The notes: a model not told the origin generated them from the letters alone. A stretch of DNA of 64,000 nt from Chryseobacterium salipaludis (GCF_022968825.1 NZ_JALHKS010000001.1:434001-498000), one strand, 5' to 3'. Counted from the first letter of the stretch, positions 1 through 7,527 are shown. Program-made: numbers and translations.

Positions 1-405
1 ATCAATCAACAGCGCGGACGCATTGGAGGACGCTGGAAAGTTTTCCAGGGGATAAATATTTGTGTTGTCATGTGCTTTATATTGCTGACGGTAATATTCC
101 GCGGCATTGCTTTGTTTCGCGCCGGAATCTGCAAAAACTGAAACTGCTACCCCTTCCCTTTTAAGCAGCGCAGCAATCGCCCAGCCATCTGCTCCGTTGT
201 TGCCATTACCGCAAAGCATCTGCACAGGTTTTTCTTTTCCGAACTGCTGCAGAAATTTGTCGGTAAAGGCCGCTGCGGCTTGTTGCACCAAATCAATTTC
301 AGTGCAGTGCGTTTCCTTCATCACAGTGTCCTCCCAGTTGCGGATTTGAATGGCGCTGTAAATCGGGTAGCAGTTCTCTTTTATTGTTTCTGCACGGTTG
401 TTCAT
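1..405 (-). CDS. nnr: NAD(P)H-hydrate epimerase domain, partial (runs off the left edge)
   Basis: This is the first 135 codons of a YjeF-family protein, which epimerises damaged NAD(P)H hydrates so that they can be repaired; the full protein often carries a C-terminal ADP-dependent dehydratase. It starts at the ATG whose complement is at 403-405 and reads MNNRAETIKENCYPIYSAIQ. The loop GNGNNGADG at residues 66-74 matches the family's GxGNNGGDG nucleotide-binding motif, with Ala in place of the second Gly of the pair. The reading frame is open to base 1, so whether the dehydratase domain is present cannot be seen. It is divergent from mscL. Confidence 0.85.
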   Translation of the reverse strand, partial: MNNRAETIKENCYPIYSAIQIRNWEDTVMKETHCTEIDLVQQAAAAFTDKFLQQFGKEKPVQMLCGNGNNGADGWAIAALLKREGVAVSVFADSGAKQSNAAEYYRQQYKAHDNTNIYPLENFPASSNASALLID

Positions 406-516
406 CTTTTTATTTTTAAGGTCAGTTTAAAAATACAAGAAGTTCACCAGCCGTACACCATGCGATTTTTTTAATTAAAATAAATATCTTAGCCCTCGTT
501 TTTAAGAATAAACAGA

Positions 517-915
517 ATGAAACTTTTAGATGAATTTAAGGCGTTTGCCTTCAAGGGAAATGTCATGGACCTGGCGGTGGGTGTGATTATCGGGGCAGCG
601 TTTGGCAAAATTGTCTCGTCGCTGGTGGAAGATGTCATCACACCTTTGCTGCTGAATCCTGCGCTGAAGGCAGCCGGCGCAGAAAACATTGCCAAGCTGA
701 GCTGGAACGGCGTTGCGTACGGAAACTTCCTGTCAGCGGTGATCAGTTTTCTGTGTATTGCCGTGGTGCTGTTCTGGCTCATGAAAGGTGCCCACAGCCT
801 GCAGCGCAGCGCCGAAGCCAAGAAAGCGGAAGAGCCGGCCAAACCGGTACAGCCCACCCAGGAAGAACTGCTGATGCAGATCCGCGATATCCTGAAGGAA
901 AAACAAACACCTTAA
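517..915 (+). CDS. mscL: Large-conductance mechanosensitive channel MscL
   Basis: A 132-residue inner-membrane channel of the usual family length, which opens under membrane tension to release solutes during hypo-osmotic shock. The N-terminal amphipathic helix (MKLLDEFKAFAFKGN) leads into TM1 with the diagnostic sequence DLAVGVIIGAAFGKIV at about residues 18-33. TM2 spans about residues 70-92, followed by a charged cytoplasmic helix ending in LLMQIRDILKEKQ, as expected for the C-terminal bundle. The gene lies alone, 82 nt before idi, and idi has its own promoter box, so co-transcription is uncertain. Confidence 0.97.
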   Translation: MKLLDEFKAFAFKGNVMDLAVGVIIGAAFGKIVSSLVEDVITPLLLNPALKAAGAENIAKLSWNGVAYGNFLSAVISFLCIAVVLFWLMKGAHSLQRSAEAKKAEEPAKPVQPTQEELLMQIRDILKEKQTP

Positions 916-984
916 CCGAAAAACAAACACAACGTTTGCTCCTTACGCACCGGAATAATATTTCGGCAATCGCGTAATTAACGC

Positions 985-992
985 TACTTTTG
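985..992 (+). promoter_or_regulatory. TAnnTTTG -7 box of idi
   Basis: TACTTTTG matches the Bacteroidota -7 consensus. It ends only 5 nt before the idi ATG at 998, so transcription would start within about two bases of the start codon, giving a leaderless or nearly leaderless message. No clear -33 TTG was found at the usual spacing. Confidence 0.55.
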
Positions 993-997
993 TAAGG

Positions 998-1507
998 ATG
1001 GAAGAACAAGTTGTTTTAATCTCGGAACAGGATGAAGTCCTGGGCCTGATGGATAAGATGCAGGCACACCAAAGCGGCCTGCTACACCGCGCTTTCTCGG
1101 TATTTTTATTTAATGATACCGGCGAACTTCTGCTTCAGCGCCGCGCCGACAGCAAATACCACTCACCCGGCCAATGGACCAATGCGGTTTGCTCCCACCC
1201 GCGCGATGGTGAAACTTATGAAGAGGCAGCGCACCGCCGGCTACAGGAAGAACTGGGTATTGAGGCGGAACTCACTCACCGTTTCTTTTTTATTTATAAA
1301 GCAGAAGTGGGCGGCAATCTCTGGGAACACGAGCTGGATCATGTGTTCACCGGAACGTATAACGGCGCTTTCCAGCTTAATCCGGAAGAAGTTTCCGAAA
1401 TCCGTTTTATCACTATGGAAGACCTGGATCGTGAAATGGCGGCGCACCCGGAACAGTTCACCGAATGGTTTAAGATTATCCTGAACGAATACAAACATCA
1501 TTTATAA
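998..1507 (+). CDS. idi: Isopentenyl-diphosphate delta-isomerase, type 1
   Basis: A 169-residue Nudix-fold enzyme that interconverts isopentenyl and dimethylallyl diphosphate for isoprenoid synthesis (menaquinone, undecaprenol, carotenoids). The catalytic Cys is C65 in TNAVCSHP, metal-binding histidines include H30 and H67, and the Nudix-like helix is GETYEEAAHRRLQEELGIE at 71-89. The second catalytic acid lies in EHELDHVF near residue 112. The ATG at 998 follows a TACTTTTG promoter box by 5 nt, which fixes the start and suggests a leaderless mRNA. Confidence 0.95.
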   Translation: MEEQVVLISEQDEVLGLMDKMQAHQSGLLHRAFSVFLFNDTGELLLQRRADSKYHSPGQWTNAVCSHPRDGETYEEAAHRRLQEELGIEAELTHRFFFIYKAEVGGNLWEHELDHVFTGTYNGAFQLNPEEVSEIRFITMEDLDREMAAHPEQFTEWFKIILNEYKHHL

Positions 1508-1538
1508 AAAACTGCAGGTACAGCACGAGGCGACCACA

Positions 1539-1620
1539 ATAGCCCCGATTGCAGCGGGTACCCCGCAGCAGGCAGCTGGGCAGGCGCGGGCGCGAGGAGT
1601 ATGAGCGGAAAGCGGGACTG
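1539..1620 (+). repeat. Dispersed structured repeat, copy A
   Basis: This is one of five related intergenic elements. The left core is ATAGCCCCGATTGCAGCGG, then a GC-rich hairpin region, then a right core GGAGTATGAGCGGAAAGCGG. Short outer arms GCAGGTAC (from 1513) and GTACCCTGC (from 1636) could close the structure with one bulge. The architecture matches copies at 28236, 29621 (minus), 36177 and 51867. It may be the flavo-1 RNA family (RF01705), but this is recollection only. It fills the idi-gcvT gap. Confidence 0.6.
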
Positions 1621-1679
1621 TACTTTAAAAGAGGCGTACCCTGCCTGCTCCTAACAAGAAAAATCTAATTATAAGTTAT

Positions 1680-2759
1680 ATGAAAAAGACGGCTTTATTT
1701 GATAAGCATCAGGCGCTGGGCGCAAAAATAGTAGATTTTGCCGGTTTTGAAATGCCGGTGCAATATGCGGGTGTCACGCAGGAACACTTTGCGGTGCGCG
1801 AAAAAGCAGGACTGTTTGACGTGTCGCACATGGGACAGTTTTATGTGGAAGGGCCTGAAGCCAAGGATTTGCTGCAATATGTAGGGACGAACAACATCGA
1901 AACGCTGCATGACGGCAAGGCGCAATATACCTGCTGGCCGAACGGCGAGGGCGGAATTGTGGATGACCTGATCATCTATAAAATGGGAGATGAAAAATAT
2001 TTCCTGGTGGTGAATGCTTCCAATATTGAAAAAGACTGGAATCACCTCACAAAGCATAATGAGAAATTTGGCGCGACGCTGCGCAACGTGTCCGATGAAA
2101 TGTCGCTACTGGCAATTCAGGGCCCGGAAGCCACTTCTATTTTGCAGAGACTGACCGAGGTGCAGTTGAGCGATTTACCCTATTATCATTTTACGACCGG
2201 AACTGTGGCCGGTGTAGAGGATGTCATTATTTCCAACACCGGATATACCGGCAGCGGCGGTTTTGAGATTTATTTTAAAAATGAAGCGGCAGAACAACTG
2301 TGGGATGCGCTGATGGAAGCCGGTGCAGAATACGGAATGATTCCTTGTGGACTGGCGGCGCGTGATACGCTGAGACTGGAGAAAGGGTTTTGCCTCTACG
2401 GAAACGATATTGATGATACCACTTCCCCACTGGAAGCCGGCCTGGGCTGGATTACCAAACTGGACACGGATTTTGTGGACAAAGAACGTTTTGCACAGCA
2501 AAAAGCAGAAGGCCTGAAGAAAAAGCTGGTGGGCTTCGAAATGCAGGAACGCGCGATCCCGCGTCATGGTTATGCAATCGTGGATAAAAACGGTACTGAA
2601 ATCGGCCACGTAACCAGTGGTACCATGAGCCCGATGAAGAATATCGGCATCGGTCTGGCGTATGTGAATACGGAATTCAGCAAGCCGGGAGATGATATTT
2701 TTATTGCCATCCGCAACAAACAAGTTCCGGCGAAGGTGGTGAAAACGCCGTTTGTGTAA
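1680..2759 (+). CDS. gcvT: Aminomethyltransferase (glycine cleavage T-protein)
   Basis: A 359-residue T-protein of the glycine cleavage system. It releases ammonia from the aminomethyl-lipoyl H-protein and passes the methylene group to tetrahydrofolate. Family landmarks are [10 protein letters not shown] near the N-terminus, DVSHMGQ at 47-53, the folate-site aspartates in [10 protein letters not shown] (D95-D96) and [12 protein letters not shown] in the central domain. The length is typical. The other gcv genes are not nearby, so the system is dispersed in this genome. Confidence 0.97.
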   Translation: MKKTALFDKHQALGAKIVDFAGFEMPVQYAGVTQEHFAVREKAGLFDVSHMGQFYVEGPEAKDLLQYVGTNNIETLHDGKAQYTCWPNGEGGIVDDLIIYKMGDEKYFLVVNASNIEKDWNHLTKHNEKFGATLRNVSDEMSLLAIQGPEATSILQRLTEVQLSDLPYYHFTTGTVAGVEDVIISNTGYTGSGGFEIYFKNEAAEQLWDALMEAGAEYGMIPCGLAARDTLRLEKGFCLYGNDIDDTTSPLEAGLGWITKLDTDFVDKERFAQQKAEGLKKKLVGFEMQERAIPRHGYAIVDKNGTEIGHVTSGTMSPMKNIGIGLAYVNTEFSKPGDDIFIAIRNKQVPAKVVKTPFV

Positions 2760-2822
2760 CACATCACAGCGTGGTGCTGGCACCATTTTCGCACTCGGCT
2801 GTGCATATTAAAATAAACGATT

Positions 2823-3269
2823 ATGTCTTATATTAACAGAAGTATTGCGGGACTGGCCGGTGCGCTGGCGCTGACTGGTGTTCACCAGTTATTTAAAAAA
2901 TGTATGGACGATGCGCCACACCTGGAGCAGGTAGGCGAAGAAGCAGTGAAGGAGTCACTGGAAGCCGTGGACGTGGAATTGAGCGATGAGGACCAAGTGT
3001 ACAATGCTGCTTTGGGCGGAAATATTCTGTCGAATGCGGTGTTGTTTTCCACACTGGCTACGTCGACGAGTCCGACGCAGATTGTGACGAAATCTTTGGG
3101 TACCGGTTTGCTGGGTGCGGCGGGAACGCTGGGACTGGCAGAGCAACTGCTTGGGAACAACAAAGCCACCAATACCGATAAAAAGAAATGGATGACCGCC
3201 GGCTATTATCTGCTGGGGGCACTGGTGACGGTAGGTGTTTATAACGTACTGGAACGAAATAAGAAATAA
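2823..3269 (+). CDS. Small glycine-rich membrane protein, function unknown
   Basis: A 148-residue protein that I do not recognise. It has an N-terminal hydrophobic stretch (IAGLAGALALTGVHQLF), an acidic soluble segment at about 28-60, a long Gly/Ala/Ser-rich hydrophobic region at about 62-110 and a last hydrophobic helix near 124-141 ending in a basic tail (ERNKK). This suggests two to four membrane passes. It follows gcvT by 63 nt on the same strand and ends at a strong bidirectional terminator. Confidence 0.8.
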   Translation: MSYINRSIAGLAGALALTGVHQLFKKCMDDAPHLEQVGEEAVKESLEAVDVELSDEDQVYNAALGGNILSNAVLFSTLATSTSPTQIVTKSLGTGLLGAAGTLGLAEQLLGNNKATNTDKKKWMTAGYYLLGALVTVGVYNVLERNKK

Positions 3270-3290
3270 CATTTTCTCATAAGAATAAAG

Positions 3291-3330
3291 ACCGGCGGCG
3301 AGAACGAATGTTCCCGCCGCCGGCTTTTTT
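3291..3330 (+). terminator. Bidirectional intrinsic terminator
   Basis: The perfect stem CCGGCGGCG (3292-3300) and CGCCGCCGG (3315-3323), with an inner GAAC/GTTC pairing, is followed by six T. On the other strand the stem leads into a U-rich stretch. It separates the rightward gene ending at 3269 from the leftward hsp20 ending at 3352. Confidence 0.85.
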
Positions 3331-3351
3331 GGCTCCGCTGCCGGGAGCTGC

Positions 3352-3774
3352 TTATTTAATCTCGATCGTCTTCATTGGTTGGGAAGCCGGTGATTTTTTG
3401 GGCACGGCAATATTCAGAATGCCGTTTTTATACTCAGCTCCAATGCCGTCCTGCTCCACCGTGTCGGGCAACACAAAGGAACGGGTAAACGAACTGTAAT
3501 TAAACTCGCGTCGCGTGTAATGCTGATGCTGCTCGTCCTGCTCGCCCTTTGCAGTTCCGGAAATAGTCAGCCGGTTTTTATCCAAGCTTACACTGAAGTT
3601 TTCTTTTTCCATGCCCGGCGCTGCCACATGAATTTCATAACGGTCTTCCAGATCCTGAACGTTGACCGACGGAATTGTTACATTGGGCTGAGAAAAATTG
3701 TTACTGTTAAAATCAAACAAATCCTTCGTGAAGAAGTCATCAAAAAAATTGCTTCGTTTCATTAATCCGTTCAT
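3352..3774 (-). CDS. Small heat shock protein, Hsp20/alpha-crystallin family
   Basis: A 140-residue ATP-independent holdase chaperone that would bind unfolding proteins in the cytoplasm. The alpha-crystallin domain covers about residues 37-127 and contains AEYKNGILN at 113-121, matching the family AxxxNGvL signature. The C-terminal tail carries the I-x-I motif IEI at 137-139 used for oligomer assembly. A perfect inverted repeat lies about 116 bp upstream (3890-3916) and could be regulatory. Confidence 0.95.
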   Translation of the reverse strand: MNGLMKRSNFFDDFFTKDLFDFNSNNFSQPNVTIPSVNVQDLEDRYEIHVAAPGMEKENFSVSLDKNRLTISGTAKGEQDEQHQHYTRREFNYSSFTRSFVLPDTVEQDGIGAEYKNGILNIAVPKKSPASQPMKTIEIK

Positions 3775-3889
3775 AGCATTTCATTTTTAAGGTTAGATTT
3801 GTTAAGATGCCCACAAACAATGTTCCAGTGCTATTTTTATAGGTAACATACTGCCATATAGAACATTATGACATATTTAAAATGAAAGT

Positions 3890-3916
3890 TTGACATTTTT
3901 GGTGAAAAAATGTCAA
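3890..3916. promoter_or_regulatory. Perfect 11-bp inverted repeat upstream of hsp20
   Basis: The arms TTGACATTTTT (3890-3900) and AAAAATGTCAA (3906-3916) are separated by GGTGA. The element lies 28 bp past the stop of the Cys-rich gene and 116 bp before the Hsp20 start. It is not CIRCE. It has no downstream T-run on the minus strand, so an operator seems likelier than a terminator, but neither is shown. Confidence 0.5.
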
Positions 3917-3944
3917 TGCTTTTACAGGGAAATTTAACAGGTTA

Positions 3945-4130
3945 TTATCTGCAGACGCTGCATTTCCCTTTATCTTTTGCGCAGTGCTTGCAACCGGTAC
4001 AGTTTTTACAGGCGGTGCATTTTCCGGTCGGGCTGCACTTACGGCCATAGTCTGCTTTGTCCGTGGCAATGGCGGCGCCCGCCAGGCCGAGATACGAAAT
4101 AAAAAATATAGCGGTAAACAGGTTTTTCAT
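3945..4130 (-). CDS. Exported cysteine-rich peptide (8 Cys), function unknown
   Basis: This 61-residue product has a clear signal peptide (MKNLFTAIFFISYLGLAGAA) followed by about 38 residues containing eight cysteines with spacing C-x5-C-x2-C-x2-C-x2-C-x2-C-x6-C-x2-C, mostly alternating with Lys. The repeated CxxC pattern suggests metal or Fe-S binding in the periplasm, though disulfides are equally possible. It starts 18 bp after the PH-like gene on the same strand and is probably the last gene of the ArsC-like operon. I know no named family for it. Confidence 0.7.
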   Translation of the reverse strand: MKNLFTAIFFISYLGLAGAAIATDKADYGRKCSPTGKCTACKNCTGCKHCAKDKGKCSVCR

Positions 4131-4148
4131 CTTTGTATTTTAATTCAG

Positions 4149-4577
4149 TTAAATAATAGATTCTTCTCGTAAATATTGTCGAAGGATTGTATAAAGTTTA
4201 TCAATATCAGCTTCCCGGATATTTTCCAAATCGATGATTTTGTTTTTGGTGTACAGCATTTTGAGAATAAGTTTTTCGTTATTATACTGAAAACTATGAA
4301 CTGCGGAAAACTTAACTGAGGTACCGAAAAATGAATTTATTTTAATGGAGGCACCTTTGTTATTCCATTGCACAATGTTTTTGTACGAGAAAATTTTGGA
4401 CTGTATAAACGTGATAATGAGAAACGGCAGCACAAAGGTCAGTTTATTGACAGTTTTACTTTCAAACTGAATTAATTCAAACATCTGTAACAACAGGGGA
4501 AGTAGTCCCACTATTAATAGAATGAAATAAGGAATTTGCTTTTTTAAAATTAGATGGTCAAAGTGGATGAGTTTCAT
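4149..4577 (-). CDS. Two-TM membrane protein with a PH-like C-terminal domain
   Basis: A 142-residue protein with two N-terminal membrane helices (about 14-34 and 46-62) followed by a soluble domain of alternating beta-rich segments (VQWNNKGASIKINSFFGT, AVHSFQYNNEKLILKML) ending in a helix. This layout resembles the bacterial PH-domain (bPH) membrane proteins, but the assignment is by fold impression only. The gene lies 13 bp after the GLPGLI gene, so it is probably co-transcribed. Confidence 0.65.
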   Translation of the reverse strand: MKLIHFDHLILKKQIPYFILLIVGLLPLLLQMFELIQFESKTVNKLTFVLPFLIITFIQSKIFSYKNIVQWNNKGASIKINSFFGTSVKFSAVHSFQYNNEKLILKMLYTKNKIIDLENIREADIDKLYTILRQYLREESII

Positions 4578-4590
4578 AAAATTTCCTTCT

Positions 4591-5412
4591 TTACCGCACC
4601 GGGTAGGTGATCATTTTATCTTTCTCGATGGGGTTGTTGTTTTTTCGGATGCGTTCCTGTTCGTTTCGCGTAATTTCACTCAAGCCTTCCACCGTATTGA
4701 TGGTTTTGCCATTTTGCGTAATTCCCCAACTGCCGGCCTGCATGCTGCGGTACTTATTATACGGATCATTATAATGTGTGACCAGAATTTCCTGATATTT
4801 TTTGAAGGGTATTTTTAAGGCATTCTGCCGGAAAAGTGTTTCCACTATATCGGGATTGGTAACTTTTAGTTTTTTAACAGCACTGAGGGCGTATACAAAA
4901 TTGCTTTCAGCATCACTCACGTCTGTTACCAAGCCGGGCAGGCCCGTAAATTTATAAGGACCTTCTGAAAATGGCAGATCGGCGGTAAACCAGGCAGTCC
5001 ACTGCCGTCCACCGAATTGAGCAACCGCTTTTTGCACTTTGAAACCATCTCTATCTTTAGTGTCGTTCGTTATTTTCCACGTAATCGGATCAGTTGAATC
5101 CCAAGTATAGTACTGGCTGCCTTTCAGCTGATAATTCCGGTTTGCTGAACTGCCGGTCGTGCGAACCAATTTTTCGTAGGGAAATTCATATGTATAAAAA
5201 TCAGAGGTGGTTCTGTTCAGCGAATCCATTTTCAGGGCTTTGAATTCATAGAACTGTGTCTTGTCACCATCAACATCCAAAACCATTTTCACAGTGCGGC
5301 CGTCTTTCTGCGTGGAATCTGCTTTATAGGTAAAGTCATAAATAAAACGGTGGGTCTGCGCGCTGGTAAGGCCGAACAGCAACGAGCAGACGAGCGCAAA
5401 AATATTTTTCAT
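4591..5412 (-). CDS. GLPGLI family exported protein
   Basis: A 273-residue secreted protein of a family common in Bacteroidota. The signal peptide MKNIFALVCSLLFGLTSAQ precedes a beta-rich body. The family motif appears as FTGLPGLVTDV at about residue 165. The start at 5412 is preferred over an upstream ATG at 5502 because the latter would bury the signal peptide and run far into the ArsC-like gene. Only 1 nt separates it from the upstream stop, indicating translational coupling. The molecular function of the family is unknown. Confidence 0.9.
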   Translation of the reverse strand: MKNIFALVCSLLFGLTSAQTHRFIYDFTYKADSTQKDGRTVKMVLDVDGDKTQFYEFKALKMDSLNRTTSDFYTYEFPYEKLVRTTGSSANRNYQLKGSQYYTWDSTDPITWKITNDTKDRDGFKVQKAVAQFGGRQWTAWFTADLPFSEGPYKFTGLPGLVTDVSDAESNFVYALSAVKKLKVTNPDIVETLFRQNALKIPFKKYQEILVTHYNDPYNKYRSMQAGSWGITQNGKTINTVEGLSEITRNEQERIRKNNNPIEKDKMITYPVR

Positions 5413-5413
5413 T

Positions 5414-5776
5414 TTAATCCCTGTCTTTACGGTAAAAATACTGGTCCAGCCGTTCAATGGTATGGTGGCTGTTGCCGACGAAAATCTCATTTTCAGTAAC
5501 AAATACCGGCCGCTTCAAAAAAGAATAATGGCTGAGCAGCAATGCCCGGAAGTCGCTGTCCGTGAGATCATTCAGGATCAGTCCGCGCGCTTTAATCTGG
5601 GCAGACCGCTTACTGAATAAAGATTCGTAGGAATGCGTATGTTGATATAAATCCTGCAGTTCTTCTGCCGATAAAGGCTGGCTTTTCAGTTCGCGCAGTT
5701 CCCATCCGGTGAGGTCGAAACGGCTCATAATACGGGTACAGGTTGAACAGGTTTTGAGATAATATACTGTTGGCAT
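5414..5776 (-). CDS. ArsC/Spx/YffB-family thioredoxin-fold protein
   Basis: A 120-residue protein with the thioredoxin-fold start MPTVYYLKTCSTC and the redox pair C10/C13, followed by LSAEELQDL and, near the C-terminus, LKRPVFVTENEIFVG, which fits the ArsC-family RP motif. Arsenate reductase activity cannot be assumed because the family includes Spx and glutathione-dependent members, and no other ars genes are present. It heads a leftward four-gene operon, and its promoter box lies 4 nt before the start codon. Confidence 0.85.
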   Translation of the reverse strand: MPTVYYLKTCSTCTRIMSRFDLTGWELRELKSQPLSAEELQDLYQHTHSYESLFSKRSAQIKARGLILNDLTDSDFRALLLSHYSFLKRPVFVTENEIFVGNSHHTIERLDQYFYRKDRD

Positions 5777-5780
5777 ACTT

Positions 5781-5788
5781 CAAATATA
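5781..5788 (-). promoter_or_regulatory. TAnnTTTG box of the ArsC-like operon
   Basis: On the minus strand TATATTTG ends 4 nt before the ATG at 5776, predicting a leaderless message. The 15 nt TATATTTGAAGTATG (5788 down to 5774) is repeated exactly, in mirror orientation, at the padR start (5882-5896). Confidence 0.6.
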
Positions 5789-5854
5789 GGTATTATTCTA
5801 TCTACTAAGCACTCTGTATAGTTAAAATCGACATTTATGAAAATTATATTTCCT

Positions 5855-5889
5855 TACATTGTTATACTATGTATTTTGTTATATATTTG
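5855..5889 (+). promoter_or_regulatory. padR promoter with internal inverted repeat
   Basis: TTG at 5859-5861, a 20-nt spacer and TATATTTG at 5882-5889 match the Bacteroidota promoter. The ATG at 5894 follows 4 nt later, so the mRNA is probably leaderless. TACAT (5855-5859) and ATGTA (5869-5873) form an inverted repeat across the -33 region that could be a PadR autoregulatory site. Confidence 0.65.
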
Positions 5890-5893
5890 AAGT

Positions 5894-6220
5894 ATGGATT
5901 TTATTGAAAAGTGGCAGTCACAGCTTAAGAAGGGAACACTTTCTTTTATAATTCTTCTTATTTTAAAGGAAGATGAATGTTATGGTTACGAACTTATTGA
6001 AAAAGTGAAAGACTATACTCAGATTGAAATCGCCGAAGGCACCCTCTATCCGCTGCTTAACAGATTAAAAACAGACGAGTTGCTGAACTCAAAGTGGGTT
6101 GAACAGAAAACCGGAATTCCACGTAAATACTACTTCTTGACAGAAACCGGTGGGGAAACATTGTCACAGATGACAGAACACTGGAAAAACCTGGAACGTA
6201 ACTTAAAAAAAATTATATAA
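5894..6220 (+). CDS. PadR-family transcriptional regulator
   Basis: A 108-residue winged-helix repressor of the short PadR subfamily. It carries KKGTLSFIILLILK, then the recognition region containing YGYELIEKV, then EIAEGTLYPLLNRLK and a wing GIPRKYYFLTETG, which are the standard family landmarks. The ligand is unknown. Its stop overlaps the next gene's ATG by one base, the usual arrangement of a PadR regulator with its HAAS-domain membrane partner. It is divergent from the ArsC-like operon and may control both. Confidence 0.95.
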   Translation: MDFIEKWQSQLKKGTLSFIILLILKEDECYGYELIEKVKDYTQIEIAEGTLYPLLNRLKTDELLNSKWVEQKTGIPRKYYFLTETGGETLSQMTEHWKNLERNLKKII

Positions 6221-6846
6221 TGATGAACTTTAAAAAAATTCAGTTTGAGAGTGAGAATGCCAAAGCACTTTATGAGCGTTATGTACACAAGATAATAGCC
6301 GTTTCCAAAAGATTACCCGAAGAAGACCGGCAGGATATTTTGATGGAACTTAACAGCCACATCTACGAAAGTTTTCAAAGAGCAAAAAAAATCAATTCAG
6401 AATTTTCCGTATTGTCGGATATTATACAACGAATGGGTGAGCCAGACATTATATTAAAACCCATTATTGCAGAAAAGAAACTCCAGCAAGCTGCCGTTAC
6501 CTTCAACCCTGTTCATGTGTTTCAGGCAATCATCTTAAATATTTCCTCCGGCGCCATTTATTTTATATTTTTTATTCTGTATATGATGCTCGTATCTTTT
6601 ATGATTCTGATTCCGGCAAAGGTTTTCTTCCCGGCTAACGTTGGTTTCTTTTACAAGAATGGTGAATTCTTTCAGTATGGATTTACTTCGAGCAGTGCGT
6701 TACAACATTATGAAATATTAGGCTCCTGGTTTATACCGGTTACATTGATCATCGGCATCATACTATACTTATTTATCACCCAGTTATTACGGGTGAAACA
6801 ATTCTTCAAAAGAAAAAAAACAAGCAGGACCATATTGTTGAATTAA
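6220..6846 (+). CDS. HAAS-domain membrane protein (PadR partner)
   Basis: A 208-residue protein. Residues about 12-90 form a helical HAAS/DUF1700-like domain (YVHKIIAVSKRLPEEDRQDI, then a helix ending HIYESF, and MGEPDIILKPI). Two membrane segments follow at about 105-133 and 168-190, with a basic tail. Such proteins are typically encoded just after short PadR regulators, as here (one-base overlap, ATGATG start), and are thought to sense or signal at the membrane. The function is inferred from that pairing only. Confidence 0.8.
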   Translation: MMNFKKIQFESENAKALYERYVHKIIAVSKRLPEEDRQDILMELNSHIYESFQRAKKINSEFSVLSDIIQRMGEPDIILKPIIAEKKLQQAAVTFNPVHVFQAIILNISSGAIYFIFFILYMMLVSFMILIPAKVFFPANVGFFYKNGEFFQYGFTSSSALQHYEILGSWFIPVTLIIGIILYLFITQLLRVKQFFKRKKTSRTILLN

Positions 6847-6929
6847 TACATAATATTAAATAATTATGATTCACACAATGGTTCTATATTTGTTAGAAAG
6901 CAGCTGATTATCAACCAAACACTTACTTT

Positions 6930-7481
6930 ATGAAAACCTACTTCACCCTTGCAGCCGCCAGTGCTTTTATTACGCTGAGCGCCTGCGAAAAGAAAACAAC
7001 CGAGTATCAGGCGGAAAATATGAACCCCACGCAAGCCACCACAGCTCCTGCCACAACAGCTCCGGCAGCTTCAACCGCCACCACAGAACCGGCAAACGCT
7101 GATACCAGCGTAAGCAATGCTGCACAGGAATTACCGTCGAAAATCCATGATTTCCTGAAACAGCATTATCCCAATATTGCCATTGCAAAGTATCAAGTAA
7201 AAAACGAAAAGGCGACCGGCAGAGAATATGAGGTTAAACTCAATAATGGCGTGGAAGCGGAATTTGACGGCGACGGGAATTTAAAGGAAATTAAAGACTA
7301 CCAGGGCGTACACACTGCTTTAGTTCCGCAAAAAATTCAGGCCTACGCTTCGAAAAACTATCCTAATATCAAAATTAAAAAAGTCGACTGGAAATCCACA
7401 AAGAATAAAATCAAAGTGGAACTTTTAAATGATACCGACCTTGAGTTTGATATGGATGGTAATTTCCTGAGAATTGATTAA
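6930..7481 (+). CDS. PepSY-like (DUF2874) lipoprotein
   Basis: A 183-residue exported protein. The signal sequence ends in a lipobox-like ITLSAC, placing the lipidated Cys at residue 19. A low-complexity linker rich in Thr, Ala and Pro (about 31-60) leads to two tandem PepSY-like units: HYPNIAIAKYQVKNEK with VEAEFDGDGNLKEIKDY, then NYPNIKIKKVDWKSTKNK with LEFDMDGNFLRID. Each unit has the family's YPN and FDxDGN strands. Such proteins sit in the outer or periplasmic compartment; their role is unknown. A terminator follows. Confidence 0.85.
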   Translation: MKTYFTLAAASAFITLSACEKKTTEYQAENMNPTQATTAPATTAPAASTATTEPANADTSVSNAAQELPSKIHDFLKQHYPNIAIAKYQVKNEKATGREYEVKLNNGVEAEFDGDGNLKEIKDYQGVHTALVPQKIQAYASKNYPNIKIKKVDWKSTKNKIKVELLNDTDLEFDMDGNFLRID

Positions 7482-7495
7482 TTTTTTAAACTACT

Positions 7496-7527
7496 GAAAA
7501 AGCAAGGCGTAACCGTCTTGCTTTTTT
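7496..7527 (+). terminator. Intrinsic terminator after the PepSY-like gene
   Basis: AAAAAGCAAG pairs with CTTGCTTTTT across a short GC-containing loop, followed by T residues. It lies 15 bp after the stop at 7481. Confidence 0.8.

Noticed and set aside
1508-1679. Glycine riboswitch upstream of gcvT
   Set aside because: No glycine-aptamer core was recognised; the region is explained by repeat copy A.
3866-4069. Minus-strand reading frame overlapping the Cys-rich peptide gene
   Set aside because: It lacks a signal peptide or motif and runs through the inverted repeat; the 61-codon frame with a clear signal peptide is the better gene.
5414-5776. Arsenic resistance operon
   Set aside because: Only an ArsC-family fold is present; there is no arsB/acr3, arsR or arsenite methylase, so arsenic function is not supported.
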